Shown: positions 42,995 to 52,071 of the stretch, one piece after another | Position numbering within the stretch: the stretch's first letter is position 1 | Layout of the letters: every line of letters starts with the position of its first letter | NCBI RefSeq assembly: GCF_012273015.1 | Contig: NZ_CP050954.1 | Location: forward strand, 2,830,001-2,894,000 | From: Hymenobacter sp. BT18 | GTDB lineage: Bacteria; Bacteroidota; Bacteroidia; Cytophagales; Hymenobacteraceae | Direction: 5' to 3' | DNA: 64,000 nucleotides | Notes under the pieces: model-generated | Told to the model about the DNA's origin: nothing | The model's input: only the letters and a program-made list of their open reading frames with translations | Database searches by the model: none | Position numbers and translations under genes: made by a program

Positions 42995-43474
42995 TTATTC
43001 CTGGCTGTCGTCGGCGGAGGGAAACAGCAGGTTGCGGAACTCGCGCTTGGTTGCGGGGTAGCGGTTGAAGGTGCCCAGGCCGCAGGCTACCACCAGCTCC
43101 CGGGTGGCGCAGAAGATGTCGCCCTCGGCTACTACTAGGCTTTTACCGCTGTGCACCACCCGGGCCCGGGCCACCAGCTGGTCGTGCAGGCGCACGGGGT
43201 GCAGGTAGTTGATCTTGAACTCGACCGTAGAAACCAGCTCGCCCTCCGTGAAAGCCAGGGCCAGAGCCGCCGCCCCCAGGGCCGAGTCCATCAGGCCGGC
43301 CAACACGCCGCCGTGGCACGTGCCGGGGGAAGAGAGGTGCTCGGGCAGCACCGTCATGCTATACTCTACCTGGCCGGAGCCGACGAGGCGCAGCGCCATG
43401 CCATTGGTGCGGCCGTACTGGTTGATTTGGTTGTAGATGGCCACCAGCGTGGCCACATCGGGGAGGGGTTCCAT
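42995..43474 (-). CDS. Hotdog-fold thioesterase (PaaI/YiiD-like)
   Basis: A 159-residue acyl-CoA thioesterase-like protein. The active-site region is GTCHGGVLAGLMDSALG with HGG at 54-56 and Asp63; then STVEFKINYLHPVR and LVVAEGDIF, typical of the PaaI hotdog family. Substrate unknown. ATG 43474 is chosen because the longer frame overlaps the divergent gene at 43541 and lacks family similarity. Confidence 0.9.
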   Translation of the reverse strand: MEPLPDVATLVAIYNQINQYGRTNGMALRLVGSGQVEYSMTVLPEHLSSPGTCHGGVLAGLMDSALGAAALALAFTEGELVSTVEFKINYLHPVRLHDQLVARARVVHSGKSLVVAEGDIFCATRELVVACGLGTFNRYPATKREFRNLLFPSADDSQE

Positions 43475-43540
43475 GGAAAAGGGAAGGGGGTACTGGGCTT
43501 TCAGCGAAAAGTTAGGCTTCTTTACGGAAAGCCCCCGGTC

Positions 43541-43846
43541 ATGTCTGCTCTGCCGCTCACCTTTGCTGAGTTCTATCCCCGCTACCTGCGCGACCATCAG
43601 CGCCGGGGCACGCGGATGCTGCACTTCATCGGCACCTCCCTGTTCTTGGTAGCGGCTGTGCTGGCGCTGGTGTTCCTGCGGCCGGTTCTGCTGGCCTGGG
43701 GCATTGGGGTGGCGTACGGGCTGGCTTGGGTGGGGCACTTTTTCGTGGAGCACAACCGGCCTGCCACCTTTCAGCACCCGTGGTTTTCCCTACGAGGCGA
43801 CTTCAAGCTGTATGTGGACTTGCTGCGCGGCCGGGAAAAGTTCTAA
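43541..43846 (+). CDS. Mpo1-like (DUF962) membrane protein
   Basis: A 101-residue protein with family features: FAEFYPRYLRDHQRRGTRMLHFIGTSL, two hydrophobic segments, and GHFFVEHNRPATFQHPWFSLRGDFKLY. The conserved histidines (HQ, HF, GHFFVEHNRP, QHPW) fit the iron-dependent dioxygenase Mpo1 of yeast, which acts on 2-hydroxy fatty acids. ATG 43541 matches the family start. The stop overlaps that of the convergent GNAT gene by 3 bases. Confidence 0.88.
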   Translation: MSALPLTFAEFYPRYLRDHQRRGTRMLHFIGTSLFLVAAVLALVFLRPVLLAWGIGVAYGLAWVGHFFVEHNRPATFQHPWFSLRGDFKLYVDLLRGREKF

Positions 43847-44280
43847 AGAGGCTTCTGCATCAGGAAGTGCGGAATGCTGCCAAATAAGGTATGCGACGGC
43901 GCTACCACGGCATAGCCGGCCCGCTCATAGAAAGGCACCGCGGCGGCGCGGGCATGCAGCACGCACTCGGTGAGGCCCCGGCGCCGCGCTTCGGCTTCTA
44001 AGTAGGTAAGCACCGCCTGGCCTACGCCCTGACCCTGCCAGGCGGGATGAACTGCCATAAAGCGCACTTGGCCCTGGGCCGCGGTAGCCGCGTGCAGGCG
44101 CCCTACGCCCACCAGCGTGCCATCCTCGGCCAGTGCCGCTGCGTGGCAGGTAGCCGGGTCCTCGTCGTCGGGGGCGTGCTCGGAGCCGGGAGGCTGCTGC
44201 CAGGGCGCCCGGAGCACCTGGTAGCGAAGCTGGTAGTACGCGGCCCACTCGGCCGGGCTTTGAGGCGCCGTAACACGCAT
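43843..44280 (-). CDS. GNAT-family N-acetyltransferase
   Basis: A 145-residue acetyltransferase. The acetyl-CoA pocket motif is RFMAVHPAWQGQGVGQAVLTYLE, followed by LTECVLHARAAAVPFYERAGYAVV. The N-terminus (YYQLRYQVLRAPW) is as in ElaA/YjcF-type members. Acceptor unknown. ATG 44280 is chosen; an extension would cross the promoter of the divergent yajQ gene. Confidence 0.9.
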   Translation of the reverse strand: MRVTAPQSPAEWAAYYQLRYQVLRAPWQQPPGSEHAPDDEDPATCHAAALAEDGTLVGVGRLHAATAAQGQVRFMAVHPAWQGQGVGQAVLTYLEAEARRRGLTECVLHARAAAVPFYERAGYAVVAPSHTLFGSIPHFLMQKPL

Positions 44281-44351
44281 AGCAGGAAGGGACGTTAAAG
44301 GAAAACAGGAGCGGTTCCGGCGCGGCTGCGCCGGGCGTACGGCCAAACTCC

Positions 44352-44359
44352 TACCTTTG
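44352..44359 (+). promoter_or_regulatory. Putative -7 box (TACCTTTG) of yajQ
   Basis: Exact TAnnTTTG match 46 bases before the yajQ ATG; no clear -33 TTG. Confidence 0.55.
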
Positions 44360-44405
44360 GGCCCTGCGCCCTGCAAGATATTCTTTCTTTTCCCTGCTTT
44401 TCCTC

Positions 44406-44897
44406 ATGGCTTCCTTCGATATCGTCAGCAAAGTAGATCCGCAAACCCTGGAAAATGCGGTGAACACGGCTAAAAAAGAACTGCAAACCCGCTACGACCT
44501 CCGCGACACGAAGGGCGGCATCGAGCTGGACAAAAAGGCCAATACCATTCTGCTGAGCTCGGAGAATTCTATGCGTATTCAGGCCCTGGAACACATCCTG
44601 CTCACGCGGGTGGTGAAACAGGGTATTGATGGGACCGTGCTGGACTTCTCGGACGAAGAGGTGCCCAGTGGGGCGCTGGTGAAGAAAACCGTGAAAGTGC
44701 GCGCCGGCGTTGACAAAGAAGTTGGGCGCAAAATTATCAAGGCCATCAAAGATGCTAAGGTGAAAGTAGAAGCCCAGATGCAGGACGACCAGGTGCGCGT
44801 GACGGCCAAAAAAATTGACGATCTGCAGGCGGCCATTGCGGCCGTGCGGCGGGCGGAGGTTGGCCAGCCCCTGCAATTTGTGAACATGAAGAGCTAG
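44406..44897 (+). CDS. yajQ: YajQ-family nucleotide-binding protein
   Basis: A 163-residue protein matching YajQ over its whole length: MASFDIVSKVDPQTLENAVN, RYDLRDTKGGIELDKK, SSENSMRIQALEHILLTRVVKQGID, KIIKAIKDAKVKVEAQMQDDQVRVT and a C-terminal helix. YajQ proteins bind c-di-GMP or GTP and in Xanthomonas act with a transcription regulator. The partner here is unknown. The terC gene follows after 118 bases. Confidence 0.96.
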   Translation: MASFDIVSKVDPQTLENAVNTAKKELQTRYDLRDTKGGIELDKKANTILLSSENSMRIQALEHILLTRVVKQGIDGTVLDFSDEEVPSGALVKKTVKVRAGVDKEVGRKIIKAIKDAKVKVEAQMQDDQVRVTAKKIDDLQAAIAAVRRAEVGQPLQFVNMKS

Positions 44898-45015
44898 TCA
44901 ATGTGCTCATGCGGCAATGGGCAGGTGTGCTAAGGCTTATTCTGGCATCAGCACATCGGCGCATTCACCCTCCTCATCACACCAGCACCCTTCCCACATT
45001 CGCACAGTAAACACC

Positions 45016-45783
45016 ATGTTCGACCTTTCCATTTTCTCCGAAACGCAAACCTGGGTGAGCCTGCTGACGCTCACGTTCATGGAAATTGTGCTCGGCATCG
45101 ACAACATCATCTTCATTTCCATTATCGTCAACCGCCTGGACCCCGCGCAGCAGAAGCGGGGCCGTACCATTGGGCTGGTGCTGGCGCTGGTTATCCGGAT
45201 CCTGCTGCTGATGAGCATTTCCTGGATTGTGGGCCTGAAAGCCCCGCTGTTCCACATCGATGTGCCCTGGGCCGACCACGACTTTGGCGTAACCGGACGC
45301 GACATTATCCTGCTGATTGGGGGCCTGTTCCTCATTGCCAAAAGCACCACCGAAATTCACACCAAGCTGCAGGGGGAGGAAGAAACTGAGGCCGGCGGCA
45401 AGCTTTACAGCTCCATGGGGCGCATTATTATTCAGATTGTGCTCATCGACATCGTGTTCAGCTTCGACTCCATTCTCACGGCCGTAGGGCTGGTCGACAA
45501 TGTGCTGATCATGATTCTGGCCGTGGTGCTGTCGATAGGGGTAATGCTGGCCTTCTCCGGAGTAGTAGCCGACTTCGTCAACCGCAATCCTACCATCAAG
45601 ATGCTGGCCTTGTCTTTCCTGATTATGATTGGGGTGATGCTGGTGATGGAGGCTTTCCACAAGGAAATCGAAAAGGGCTACATCTACTTTGCCATGTTCT
45701 TTTCCCTGGTGGTGGAAGTGCTCAACATGCGTTTGCGCAAAAAGGCCGACCCGGTACGCCTGCGCGACTCCCAGTTCGACTAA
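45016..45783 (+). CDS. TerC-family integral membrane protein
   Basis: A 255-residue protein with about seven helices. Key features are FMEIVLGIDNIIFISI and IVLIDIVFSFDSILTAVGL, which place acidic residues inside helices as in TerC/YkoY/Alx. Members of this family have been linked to manganese export during metalation of secreted proteins, and to tellurite resistance. ATG 45016 fits the family; an upstream in-frame extension to 44917 is unsupported. A terminator follows. Confidence 0.93.
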   Translation: MFDLSIFSETQTWVSLLTLTFMEIVLGIDNIIFISIIVNRLDPAQQKRGRTIGLVLALVIRILLLMSISWIVGLKAPLFHIDVPWADHDFGVTGRDIILLIGGLFLIAKSTTEIHTKLQGEEETEAGGKLYSSMGRIIIQIVLIDIVFSFDSILTAVGLVDNVLIMILAVVLSIGVMLAFSGVVADFVNRNPTIKMLALSFLIMIGVMLVMEAFHKEIEKGYIYFAMFFSLVVEVLNMRLRKKADPVRLRDSQFD

Positions 45784-45807
45784 GCGGTTAACAGCGTTGG
45801 TAAAAGC

Positions 45808-45840
45808 AGAGGCCCACAGCGTGTAGCGGTGGGCCTCTTT
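45808..45840. terminator. Terminator between terC and DnaJ-like gene
   Basis: 10-bp perfect arms (45808-45817, 45829-45838) followed by TTT; lies between convergent genes. Confidence 0.75.
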
Positions 45841-45842
45841 GG

Positions 45843-46619
45843 TTATAGGCGTTTCAGGAGCATTAGCAGCAAGATCAGCGCCACTACGGAGCCTATGATG
45901 GCCAGGTTGACTCGTACCTGCGCATTGGAAGCCCGCCAGCCGCTGCCTGCTATAACTAACAAAATGCCACTGAATACAGCCAGGACGCTTACTTCATTGT
46001 GAACTGGCAGTGGCGTGCCATCAGGTAGCTGCGCTGCAAACACAAAATGGCCTATCGGGGAAATGCGTAGCTGCAAATGGGGGATGGATAGCGGAATATC
46101 GACGCTGGTGATGAAGTGCCCATGCGAAGTGCCTATTTCGTATTTCCCGGGCTCATTGACGTTGGATTTATCTGCGTAGGTCAGAAAGTTGGCCTGCACT
46201 TCTCTTCTTAACACGAAATAGTCAACCAGGATCAGGCAAGGCAGCAGCAGTAAAAGCTGACACCAGCGGCGGGCCCGCCCGGAATACGAGTGGTAATCGA
46301 ATACCTGCAACACCCTAATTCTGGCTCGGCGCCTGAATGCGGTGGGTGGCGGAGTCCGTTGGGCGCGTGACCTGTAATTTGTTGGAGGAGCCGGAGCAGG
46401 CAGCTTCTGCGCCTGCTGCAACGCTGCGTCATAGCGCTGCCGGCGAATGGGGTCGGAGAGGGTTTCGTAGGCTTCATTTACCGCCAGATACCGTTGGTGG
46501 GCAGCTGGGTCGGCGGTACGGTCGGGGTGGGTGAGGCGCACCAGGTGCAGGTAGGCCCGGCGTATCTCGGCGGCGGCGGCCTGCTCGCTTAGCTCCAAAA
46601 CGGCGTAGTAGGTTATCAT
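45843..46619 (-). CDS. J-domain membrane protein
   Basis: A 258-residue protein with an N-terminal J domain (residues 1-65; HPD at 31-33 in LVRLTHPDRTAD, then NEAYETLSDPIRRQRYD). The J domain would stimulate a DnaK ATPase. A basic linker leads to one hydrophobic helix (WCQLLLLLPCLILVDYFV), a soluble beta-rich region, and two more helices at the C-terminus. It is not canonical DnaJ: the G/F and zinc-finger regions are missing. The client is unknown. ATG 46619 fits. Confidence 0.85.
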   Translation of the reverse strand: MITYYAVLELSEQAAAAEIRRAYLHLVRLTHPDRTADPAAHQRYLAVNEAYETLSDPIRRQRYDAALQQAQKLPAPAPPTNYRSRAQRTPPPTAFRRRARIRVLQVFDYHSYSGRARRWCQLLLLLPCLILVDYFVLRREVQANFLTYADKSNVNEPGKYEIGTSHGHFITSVDIPLSIPHLQLRISPIGHFVFAAQLPDGTPLPVHNEVSVLAVFSGILLVIAGSGWRASNAQVRVNLAIIGSVVALILLLMLLKRL

Positions 46620-46635
46620 CGGCTGCAGGCTAAAC

Positions 46636-46670
46636 AACGGCCCGCCCGGCAGAAAGCCAGGCGGGCCGTT
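46636..46670 (-). terminator. Terminator after M36 protease gene
   Basis: 11-bp perfect arms (46636-46646, 46660-46670), downstream of the M36 stop and upstream of the J-domain gene on the same strand. Confidence 0.7.
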
Positions 46671-46696
46671 GGGGTTAAGCGGTACTGGAAAAAAAG

Positions 46697-49291
46697 CTAG
46701 TGGCGCACCACTACTTTTTTGGTGAGCGTACCCTGAGGCGTGGTCACGCGCACCAGATAGAGGCCATCGGCCAGGTCCCGCACGTCGAGGGAAGCGCCGC
46801 TCTGTGCCTGTCCGGCCGACAGGGAAATCGTGCGGACGGTGGCTCCCAGTACCGTAAGCACTTCTACCTCCACCGGCGCCGTGCCCAGGCCAAAGGTGCG
46901 CAGCGTCAGCTGGCTGTTAGCGGGGTTGGGGTATACTTCTACCGCCGTGGCGCTGAGGGCGGCTTTCGTGCTCAGGGCAGCCGGGAGGGCAAACCCTGCT
47001 TTGTTGTCCGTCAATGACTTGCTGCTACCCTGAATAGCGTTGTTCCCCATGCCGCGCCGGGCAAACACCCGCCAGATAATATCCTGGTTAGCGGAGTTAA
47101 ACAGGGCCTTGTCGGCGGCCAGGATAGCGTTGCGCCCATCAAGGAAGCCGGGGCTGCAGGGTTGCAGCTTCATGCCTTCCATTACCAGCAGCATGGCTTT
47201 GTTGTTGCCGCCGGTGCCGCGGTACAAATCAGCGTTGTAGCCGTAGCGTTCAATCATTGCCCAGTTCAGGTCCCAGAGCACCGTGGCCCACACCTCGCCC
47301 ACGTCGTGCGTCTCGGTGTATGCCTTGCCAATGATATCGTAGGTGTAGTTGTTGACGGCCATATCAGTGGAATACGGCTTCTGTCGGATGCCTTCGCCAT
47401 CGGTAGGCTGGCCCATCACGTACGAGCCCACACTCCGGGGAGTGGTGGCTTTGTCGCCGGGCTTGGTTGTCAGCCATAAGGCCACAAAATCGCTCCAGCC
47501 CTCGCCCATACCCTCCACATTGTCTAGGCAGTCGGCGGTGGAGGGCCCACCGGTGAGGCGGGTGCTAATGCCGTGGGTGTATTCGTGGGCAATGATGACG
47601 TTATCGAAGGCGCCATCCCGGTCGGCGTACGGGCTGGGCGGGCTCAGCAGCTCCACGGTTACCGTTTCCCCCGCTTTCAGGCGGGCTTTAATCTGTTCCC
47701 CCGTTGCCAGGGTAATCATGAGGCTGGGAATGGCTAGCTGCTCGTCCCCGCCCATCGTGAGCAACTCGTCTTCTACGTTGTTGATGACCACCACGGCAAT
47801 GGCCCCGGCGCTCTGGGCCGCACTGATTTTCTCCACAAAGGTGCAGTCACCGCGGTCCAGCAAGGCAATGTTGCCTTTAATGGCACTGGCATTGGTGAGG
47901 GTGCCGCTGCAGGCCCGCGAGGGTGTAGTGCTGCCATCATTCACCAGCACCAGCTGGCCCTTAAGTGGGGTTACTTCGGGCAGGGCGGGTCCGATACTTC
48001 CCTCGGCGGCCGGGTAGGTGTCGGCAATGGAAGCCGGAGCGGTTACCTTCAGGATAGTGGTATTGGGGGCTGGCCACGTGAACATGTGCATCCGGCCAGC
48101 CGAACCGTCCACACTGGGTATGAAGTAGGCATTATATACGCCTTCCGGGTCCTGGGCTACGGCACGTACGGCGTCGCTGCCGCGCCCTTTACCGGTGTAG
48201 TTCTTGGTTTGGAAGTTACCGCTTGCTTCCGTGAAGCCATAGTTGTAGAACACGTCGTGCATGATGTTATTCATGTAAAACAGGTTCACTACGGCCGCTT
48301 TCTGGTTGTCCAGCAAAGACTTGTTGCTGTCGTATGTGGGGTTGAAGGCTAGGCTGGTGCCGCCATCAACGTAAACGGGGGCGTTTGCTGCGTCGAGAGC
48401 GAAAGCCAGGGTATTGTTGCCGCGTGTGGTAGTAAACTCGGCGCCGGTGGCACCATTGGTGTCGTGCCAGCCGTAAGGTGAGGCCTGCGCATCGGCGGGG
48501 TTGCGCACCTGGGTACGAGCTCCAAAGGAAGGGCCCTCCGTAGGAATAGCGAATACCGTGTAGGTTGCTTCGTTGGCGGATGGGCGGCCGCTAAGCACCG
48601 CCGCAGGCGTGGCCAGCTGCTCGGCTGCGCCGGAGGCCGGTGGGGCCAGCTGCTCGTGGATGTTTCGGTCGTGCTGCTGGACTACCCGGCCCGTGCCGGC
48701 GTCTACCAGCAGGCGCCACTGTTCGGGCGTACGGGGCGGGTGCAGCACCACCTGCCAAACCAGCTGTACGCTGCCATCTTCGGCAGCCAGGTAAGCCAGC
48801 TCTACGGGAATTTGCTCCTTGGAAAGCGCCTCATCGGCCAGGGTAAGCTTGGTAGCGCGGCTTTGCATTGTGGTAGCCGGCCGTAGGCTGGCAGGCGTGA
48901 GTTTGAGCTTACGGGCGGCGGCCAGCGTGGCTTCCGTACCCGATACGGCCGCCGCCGCTTCCGGAGCCTTGCGCGCAAGATCGGCTACGAACCGCCCGGT
49001 TTGCGTGAGCAAGGCACCCTGCTGGTTGAAGTGCAGGCCCATTTCAGTGCCAAACACGGGCAGACCCTGGTGCTGCTGGCGCAGGTAAACGTGCGTAATG
49101 CCCGTCAGGTCGTCGGTGTAAGCATCCGTGATGAGCGTATTCTGCACGTCGGCCGGGCGCAGGCCTAGCTGCTGCTGGTGCTGCGTGAGGTATTGTTGGG
49201 CCCGGGTGCCGGGGTCCTGGGCCTGGGCAGGCGAGGGTGCGCTCAGGCCCAAAAGCAGGGCAGCAAAGAAGCTGGTTAAAAGTGTTTTCAC
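46697..49291 (-). CDS. M36 (fungalysin-like) metalloprotease with PA insert and T9SS tail
   Basis: An 864-residue secreted protease. The signal peptide (KTLLTSFFAALLLGLSAPSPAQA) is followed by an FTP-like propeptide with a LVWQVVLHPP strand. A PA domain (LVNDG to about ALLDRGDCTFVEKI and VVINN) is inserted in the catalytic part. The zinc motif HEYTHGISTRL is at about residues 569-579, and the likely third ligand is in EGMGEGWSDF. The C-terminal 80 residues (EVYPNPANSQLTLRTF to LTKKVVVRH) are a type A T9SS sorting domain. The start is GTG 49291, which directly precedes the signal peptide; an upstream TTG (49363) is worse. It is divergent from a second T9SS metalloprotease. Confidence 0.92.
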   Translation of the reverse strand: MKTLLTSFFAALLLGLSAPSPAQAQDPGTRAQQYLTQHQQQLGLRPADVQNTLITDAYTDDLTGITHVYLRQQHQGLPVFGTEMGLHFNQQGALLTQTGRFVADLARKAPEAAAAVSGTEATLAAARKLKLTPASLRPATTMQSRATKLTLADEALSKEQIPVELAYLAAEDGSVQLVWQVVLHPPRTPEQWRLLVDAGTGRVVQQHDRNIHEQLAPPASGAAEQLATPAAVLSGRPSANEATYTVFAIPTEGPSFGARTQVRNPADAQASPYGWHDTNGATGAEFTTTRGNNTLAFALDAANAPVYVDGGTSLAFNPTYDSNKSLLDNQKAAVVNLFYMNNIMHDVFYNYGFTEASGNFQTKNYTGKGRGSDAVRAVAQDPEGVYNAYFIPSVDGSAGRMHMFTWPAPNTTILKVTAPASIADTYPAAEGSIGPALPEVTPLKGQLVLVNDGSTTPSRACSGTLTNASAIKGNIALLDRGDCTFVEKISAAQSAGAIAVVVINNVEDELLTMGGDEQLAIPSLMITLATGEQIKARLKAGETVTVELLSPPSPYADRDGAFDNVIIAHEYTHGISTRLTGGPSTADCLDNVEGMGEGWSDFVALWLTTKPGDKATTPRSVGSYVMGQPTDGEGIRQKPYSTDMAVNNYTYDIIGKAYTETHDVGEVWATVLWDLNWAMIERYGYNADLYRGTGGNNKAMLLVMEGMKLQPCSPGFLDGRNAILAADKALFNSANQDIIWRVFARRGMGNNAIQGSSKSLTDNKAGFALPAALSTKAALSATAVEVYPNPANSQLTLRTFGLGTAPVEVEVLTVLGATVRTISLSAGQAQSGASLDVRDLADGLYLVRVTTPQGTLTKKVVVRH

Positions 49292-49431
49292 TGGAACGAA
49301 AGAAAGTTTGGGGCAGGTTAGGAGATAAATATACAGGGAATATTTCAGCCGAAAGCCCCGCAACTGCCTGGTAAGTGCCCGCTTAGCTGACCCGACTTCA
49401 GTTTGCTAGCCGAGCATTGCCGCAAAAAGGG

Positions 49432-49439
49432 TATTTTTG
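49432..49439 (+). promoter_or_regulatory. Putative -7 box (TATTTTTG)
   Basis: Match to TAnnTTTG, 54 bases before the metzincin-like gene's ATG, inside the 202-base divergent spacer of the two secreted proteases. Confidence 0.45.
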
Positions 49440-49493
49440 GCATACTCTCTTCGATTCTCACTTCCACCCCTTTTTACCTTTTGCACGTTGCGC

Positions 49494-51986
49494 ATGAAAA
49501 CACGAGTACTGCTTGCCTTTCTGGGGCTTACCACTGCCCAGCTGGGAAATGCCCAGGACCTGAAGCCCTCCTCCGTGCCGGGCGGCACCACGGTATGCTT
49601 TGCCTCCAAGGAAAACGCCTACACCCGCATTGCCCCGCCGGAAAGCTTTCTGCGGGCGCAAAAGCTCAAAGGCCGCTCGACCAATGCCCCCATTACGGTG
49701 ACATACACGGGCTTCACGCCTGCGGCCAAGGCGGCTTTTCAGTATGCGGTAGATATCTGGGCCTCCTTGTTGAAAACAAATGTGCCTATTCACATTGACG
49801 CTACTTGGCGGCCCCTGGATGAAGGCGTGTTGGGCTCGGCCGGTCCAGGTACTTACTATCGGAATATGAGCGGGGCGCCCCAGAATAACGTATGGTATCC
49901 TATAGCCTTGGCCGAGAAGCTGGCCGGGCAGGAGCTAAACGGGGCTGGGGAAGCCGACATTGTAGCTAGCTTCAGCAGCACGTTCGACTGGTACCTGGGC
50001 ACCGATGGCAACACCCCCACCAACAAATACGACCTGGTTTCGGTAGTGCTGCACGAGCTGGGCCACGGCCTGGGTTTTGTGGATGCTATGAATGTGGAAA
50101 ATAAGATAGGCAGCCACGGATACAGCGGAATTCCCGTCGCTTACGACACCTTCGTAGAGAATAGTGTGGGCAAGCGCCTGGTCGACAAAGCAAACTTTGC
50201 CAATCCCTCGGCCGCTCTGGGTACGCAGATGACCAGCAATGCGCTTTACTTCAATAGCGACCTAGCTGAGGCAGTAAACAACAACAACCGTCCGCGGCTG
50301 TATGCGCCCACCCGGTATAGCGGGGGCTCCAGCATTGCCCACCTGAACGAGAGTACTTACCTCTCGGGCGACCCTAATTCCTTGATGACGCCCCAGATTG
50401 GGCCGGCGGAGTCCATCCACACCCCGGGTCCCCTGGTGCTGAAAATGTTCGACGAAATGGGCTGGTTTAACACCGCCATTCGTCACACGCCCCTGCGTGA
50501 TACGGAAACCGCCCAGAACTACACTGTTACGGCCGTAATTGAAAGCGACGGGACCGTGAAGGCCGATTCGCCCAAGTTGGTGTACTCCGTAGATGGAGGC
50601 GCTGATGTGACGCTGAACTTAACTCCGACCGGGCAGCCCAAGCAGTATTCGGCGGTTATTCCCAATCCGGGCCTCAACCACACCATCCGGTACTACCTGA
50701 CCGCCGCCGACAACGAAACCGGCCGCACCTACACGGCCCCGGGCAAAGCTGCTCCTGGGGTTACTACCATGCCCCGCTACAGCTTCAAAGTAGGAGCCGA
50801 CGTGACGGCTCCCCAGGTAGCCCACGAGGCCCCCAGCTTCCTGTTTGAGTCTCAGCTACCCTACCAGCTGGTGGTAGCGGCCGACGACAACGTAGGTGTG
50901 GCCTCCGTAAAAGTAGAGTACAGCGTAAACGGCGTGGCCCAGACGCCCATTGAGCTCACCAAGCAAGGCGAGGAAACCTACGTTGGCACTATTGGCAGCA
51001 ATGGCACCGTTAAAGCCGGGGACGTCCTCACGTACCGGGTGGTGGTGACTGACGTGGCTACAGCACAGAACAAGGCTTTTAATCCCACTAGCGGCGTTTA
51101 CACCATCAATGTGGTCAAGGTGAAGGATGCCCAGGTTACGTACGTCAACCAGCTCAACAGCACCACGCCGCTTGATCTGGTGGGCAATGGCTTCTCCATT
51201 ACCACGCCCGCCGGCTTCAGCAACGCTGCCATTCACTCCCTGCATCCTTACCCCGACGGGGACGGCGACGACCAAGAAACCAACTTTATCTACCAGCTGC
51301 TGGTACCCATCAAGGTGCAGGCCAACCGCGCCGAGGCCACGGTAAAGTTTGATGAGATTGTACTGGTGGAGCCCGGTGAGGACGGGAAACCTTTTGGCTC
51401 GCCCGATTTTTACGACTACGTAGTAGTAGAGGGCAGCACTGATGGCACTACCTGGGTGCCCCTGGCCGATGGCTACGATGCCCGCGCCAACATTGCCTGG
51501 CTGGACCAGTACAACAGCAGCACAAGCGGTAACAACTCCACTGCCGAGGGTACGCCCTCGTTGTTTAAGGCCCGCGAATTCAATCTGCGCGACAAGTTTG
51601 CCGGTGGTGATATTGTGCAGCTCCGCTTCCGCCTGTTTGCCGATGCCGGTGCCCACGGCTGGGGCTGGGCCATCGACAACCTGCGGATTCAGGATGCAGT
51701 GACGGGCGTGGCCCAGGAGCTGAAGGATGCCGGCGGGTTCGACGTATTCCCGAACCCCACCACGGGCCGCTTTACGCTCCAGGCCCGCCTGACCAAAGCT
51801 ACGCCCGGCCTGCAAGTGGTGGTGCGTAATGTGCTGGGCCAGGAAGTGCTGCGCAAAGCCCTGCCCACTACGCCCGGCCTCGTGAAGGAAACCCTCGACC
51901 TAAGCCAGCTGGCTAACGGGCTCTACCTGGTAAGCCTGGGTGATGGTTCTGAAGCGCTGACCAAGCGCCTGATGGTTCGCCACTAA
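49494..51986 (+). CDS. Metzincin-like zinc protease with T9SS tail
   Basis: An 830-residue secreted protein with signal peptide (LTTAQLGNAQ). The zinc motif HELGHGLGFVD is at about residues 187-197. It fits HExxHxxGxx plus Asp: the third ligand position holds Asp instead of the usual His, as known in snapalysin. The Met-turn may be NSLMTPQIGP about 95 residues later. The middle region holds Ig-like modules (DSPKLVYSVDGGADVTLNL, LPYQLVVAADDNVGVASVKVEY). The end (FDVFPNPTTGRFTLQ to LTKRLMVRH) is a type A T9SS sorting domain. ATG 49494 precedes the signal peptide. Confidence 0.88.
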   Translation: MKTRVLLAFLGLTTAQLGNAQDLKPSSVPGGTTVCFASKENAYTRIAPPESFLRAQKLKGRSTNAPITVTYTGFTPAAKAAFQYAVDIWASLLKTNVPIHIDATWRPLDEGVLGSAGPGTYYRNMSGAPQNNVWYPIALAEKLAGQELNGAGEADIVASFSSTFDWYLGTDGNTPTNKYDLVSVVLHELGHGLGFVDAMNVENKIGSHGYSGIPVAYDTFVENSVGKRLVDKANFANPSAALGTQMTSNALYFNSDLAEAVNNNNRPRLYAPTRYSGGSSIAHLNESTYLSGDPNSLMTPQIGPAESIHTPGPLVLKMFDEMGWFNTAIRHTPLRDTETAQNYTVTAVIESDGTVKADSPKLVYSVDGGADVTLNLTPTGQPKQYSAVIPNPGLNHTIRYYLTAADNETGRTYTAPGKAAPGVTTMPRYSFKVGADVTAPQVAHEAPSFLFESQLPYQLVVAADDNVGVASVKVEYSVNGVAQTPIELTKQGEETYVGTIGSNGTVKAGDVLTYRVVVTDVATAQNKAFNPTSGVYTINVVKVKDAQVTYVNQLNSTTPLDLVGNGFSITTPAGFSNAAIHSLHPYPDGDGDDQETNFIYQLLVPIKVQANRAEATVKFDEIVLVEPGEDGKPFGSPDFYDYVVVEGSTDGTTWVPLADGYDARANIAWLDQYNSSTSGNNSTAEGTPSLFKAREFNLRDKFAGGDIVQLRFRLFADAGAHGWGWAIDNLRIQDAVTGVAQELKDAGGFDVFPNPTTGRFTLQARLTKATPGLQVVVRNVLGQEVLRKALPTTPGLVKETLDLSQLANGLYLVSLGDGSEALTKRLMVRH

Positions 51987-52001
51987 GCTTCCCCTTAGAA
52001 A

Positions 52002-52040
52002 ATAAAAGAGCCGCTTCTATAGCAGAAGCGGCTCTTTTAT
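52002..52040. terminator. Bidirectional terminator
   Basis: 17-bp perfect arms (52002-52018, 52024-52040) with a 5-base loop, A run before and T run after, between convergent genes. Confidence 0.88.
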
Positions 52041-52063
52041 TATGGGCTGATATTATGGGCTGA
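52038..52063. repeat. 13-bp tandem duplication
   Basis: TATTATGGGCTGA occurs twice head to tail (52038-52050, 52051-52063) between the terminator and the end of the methyltransferase gene. Probably replication slippage. Confidence 0.85.
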
Positions 52064-52071
52064 GCAGTGGC

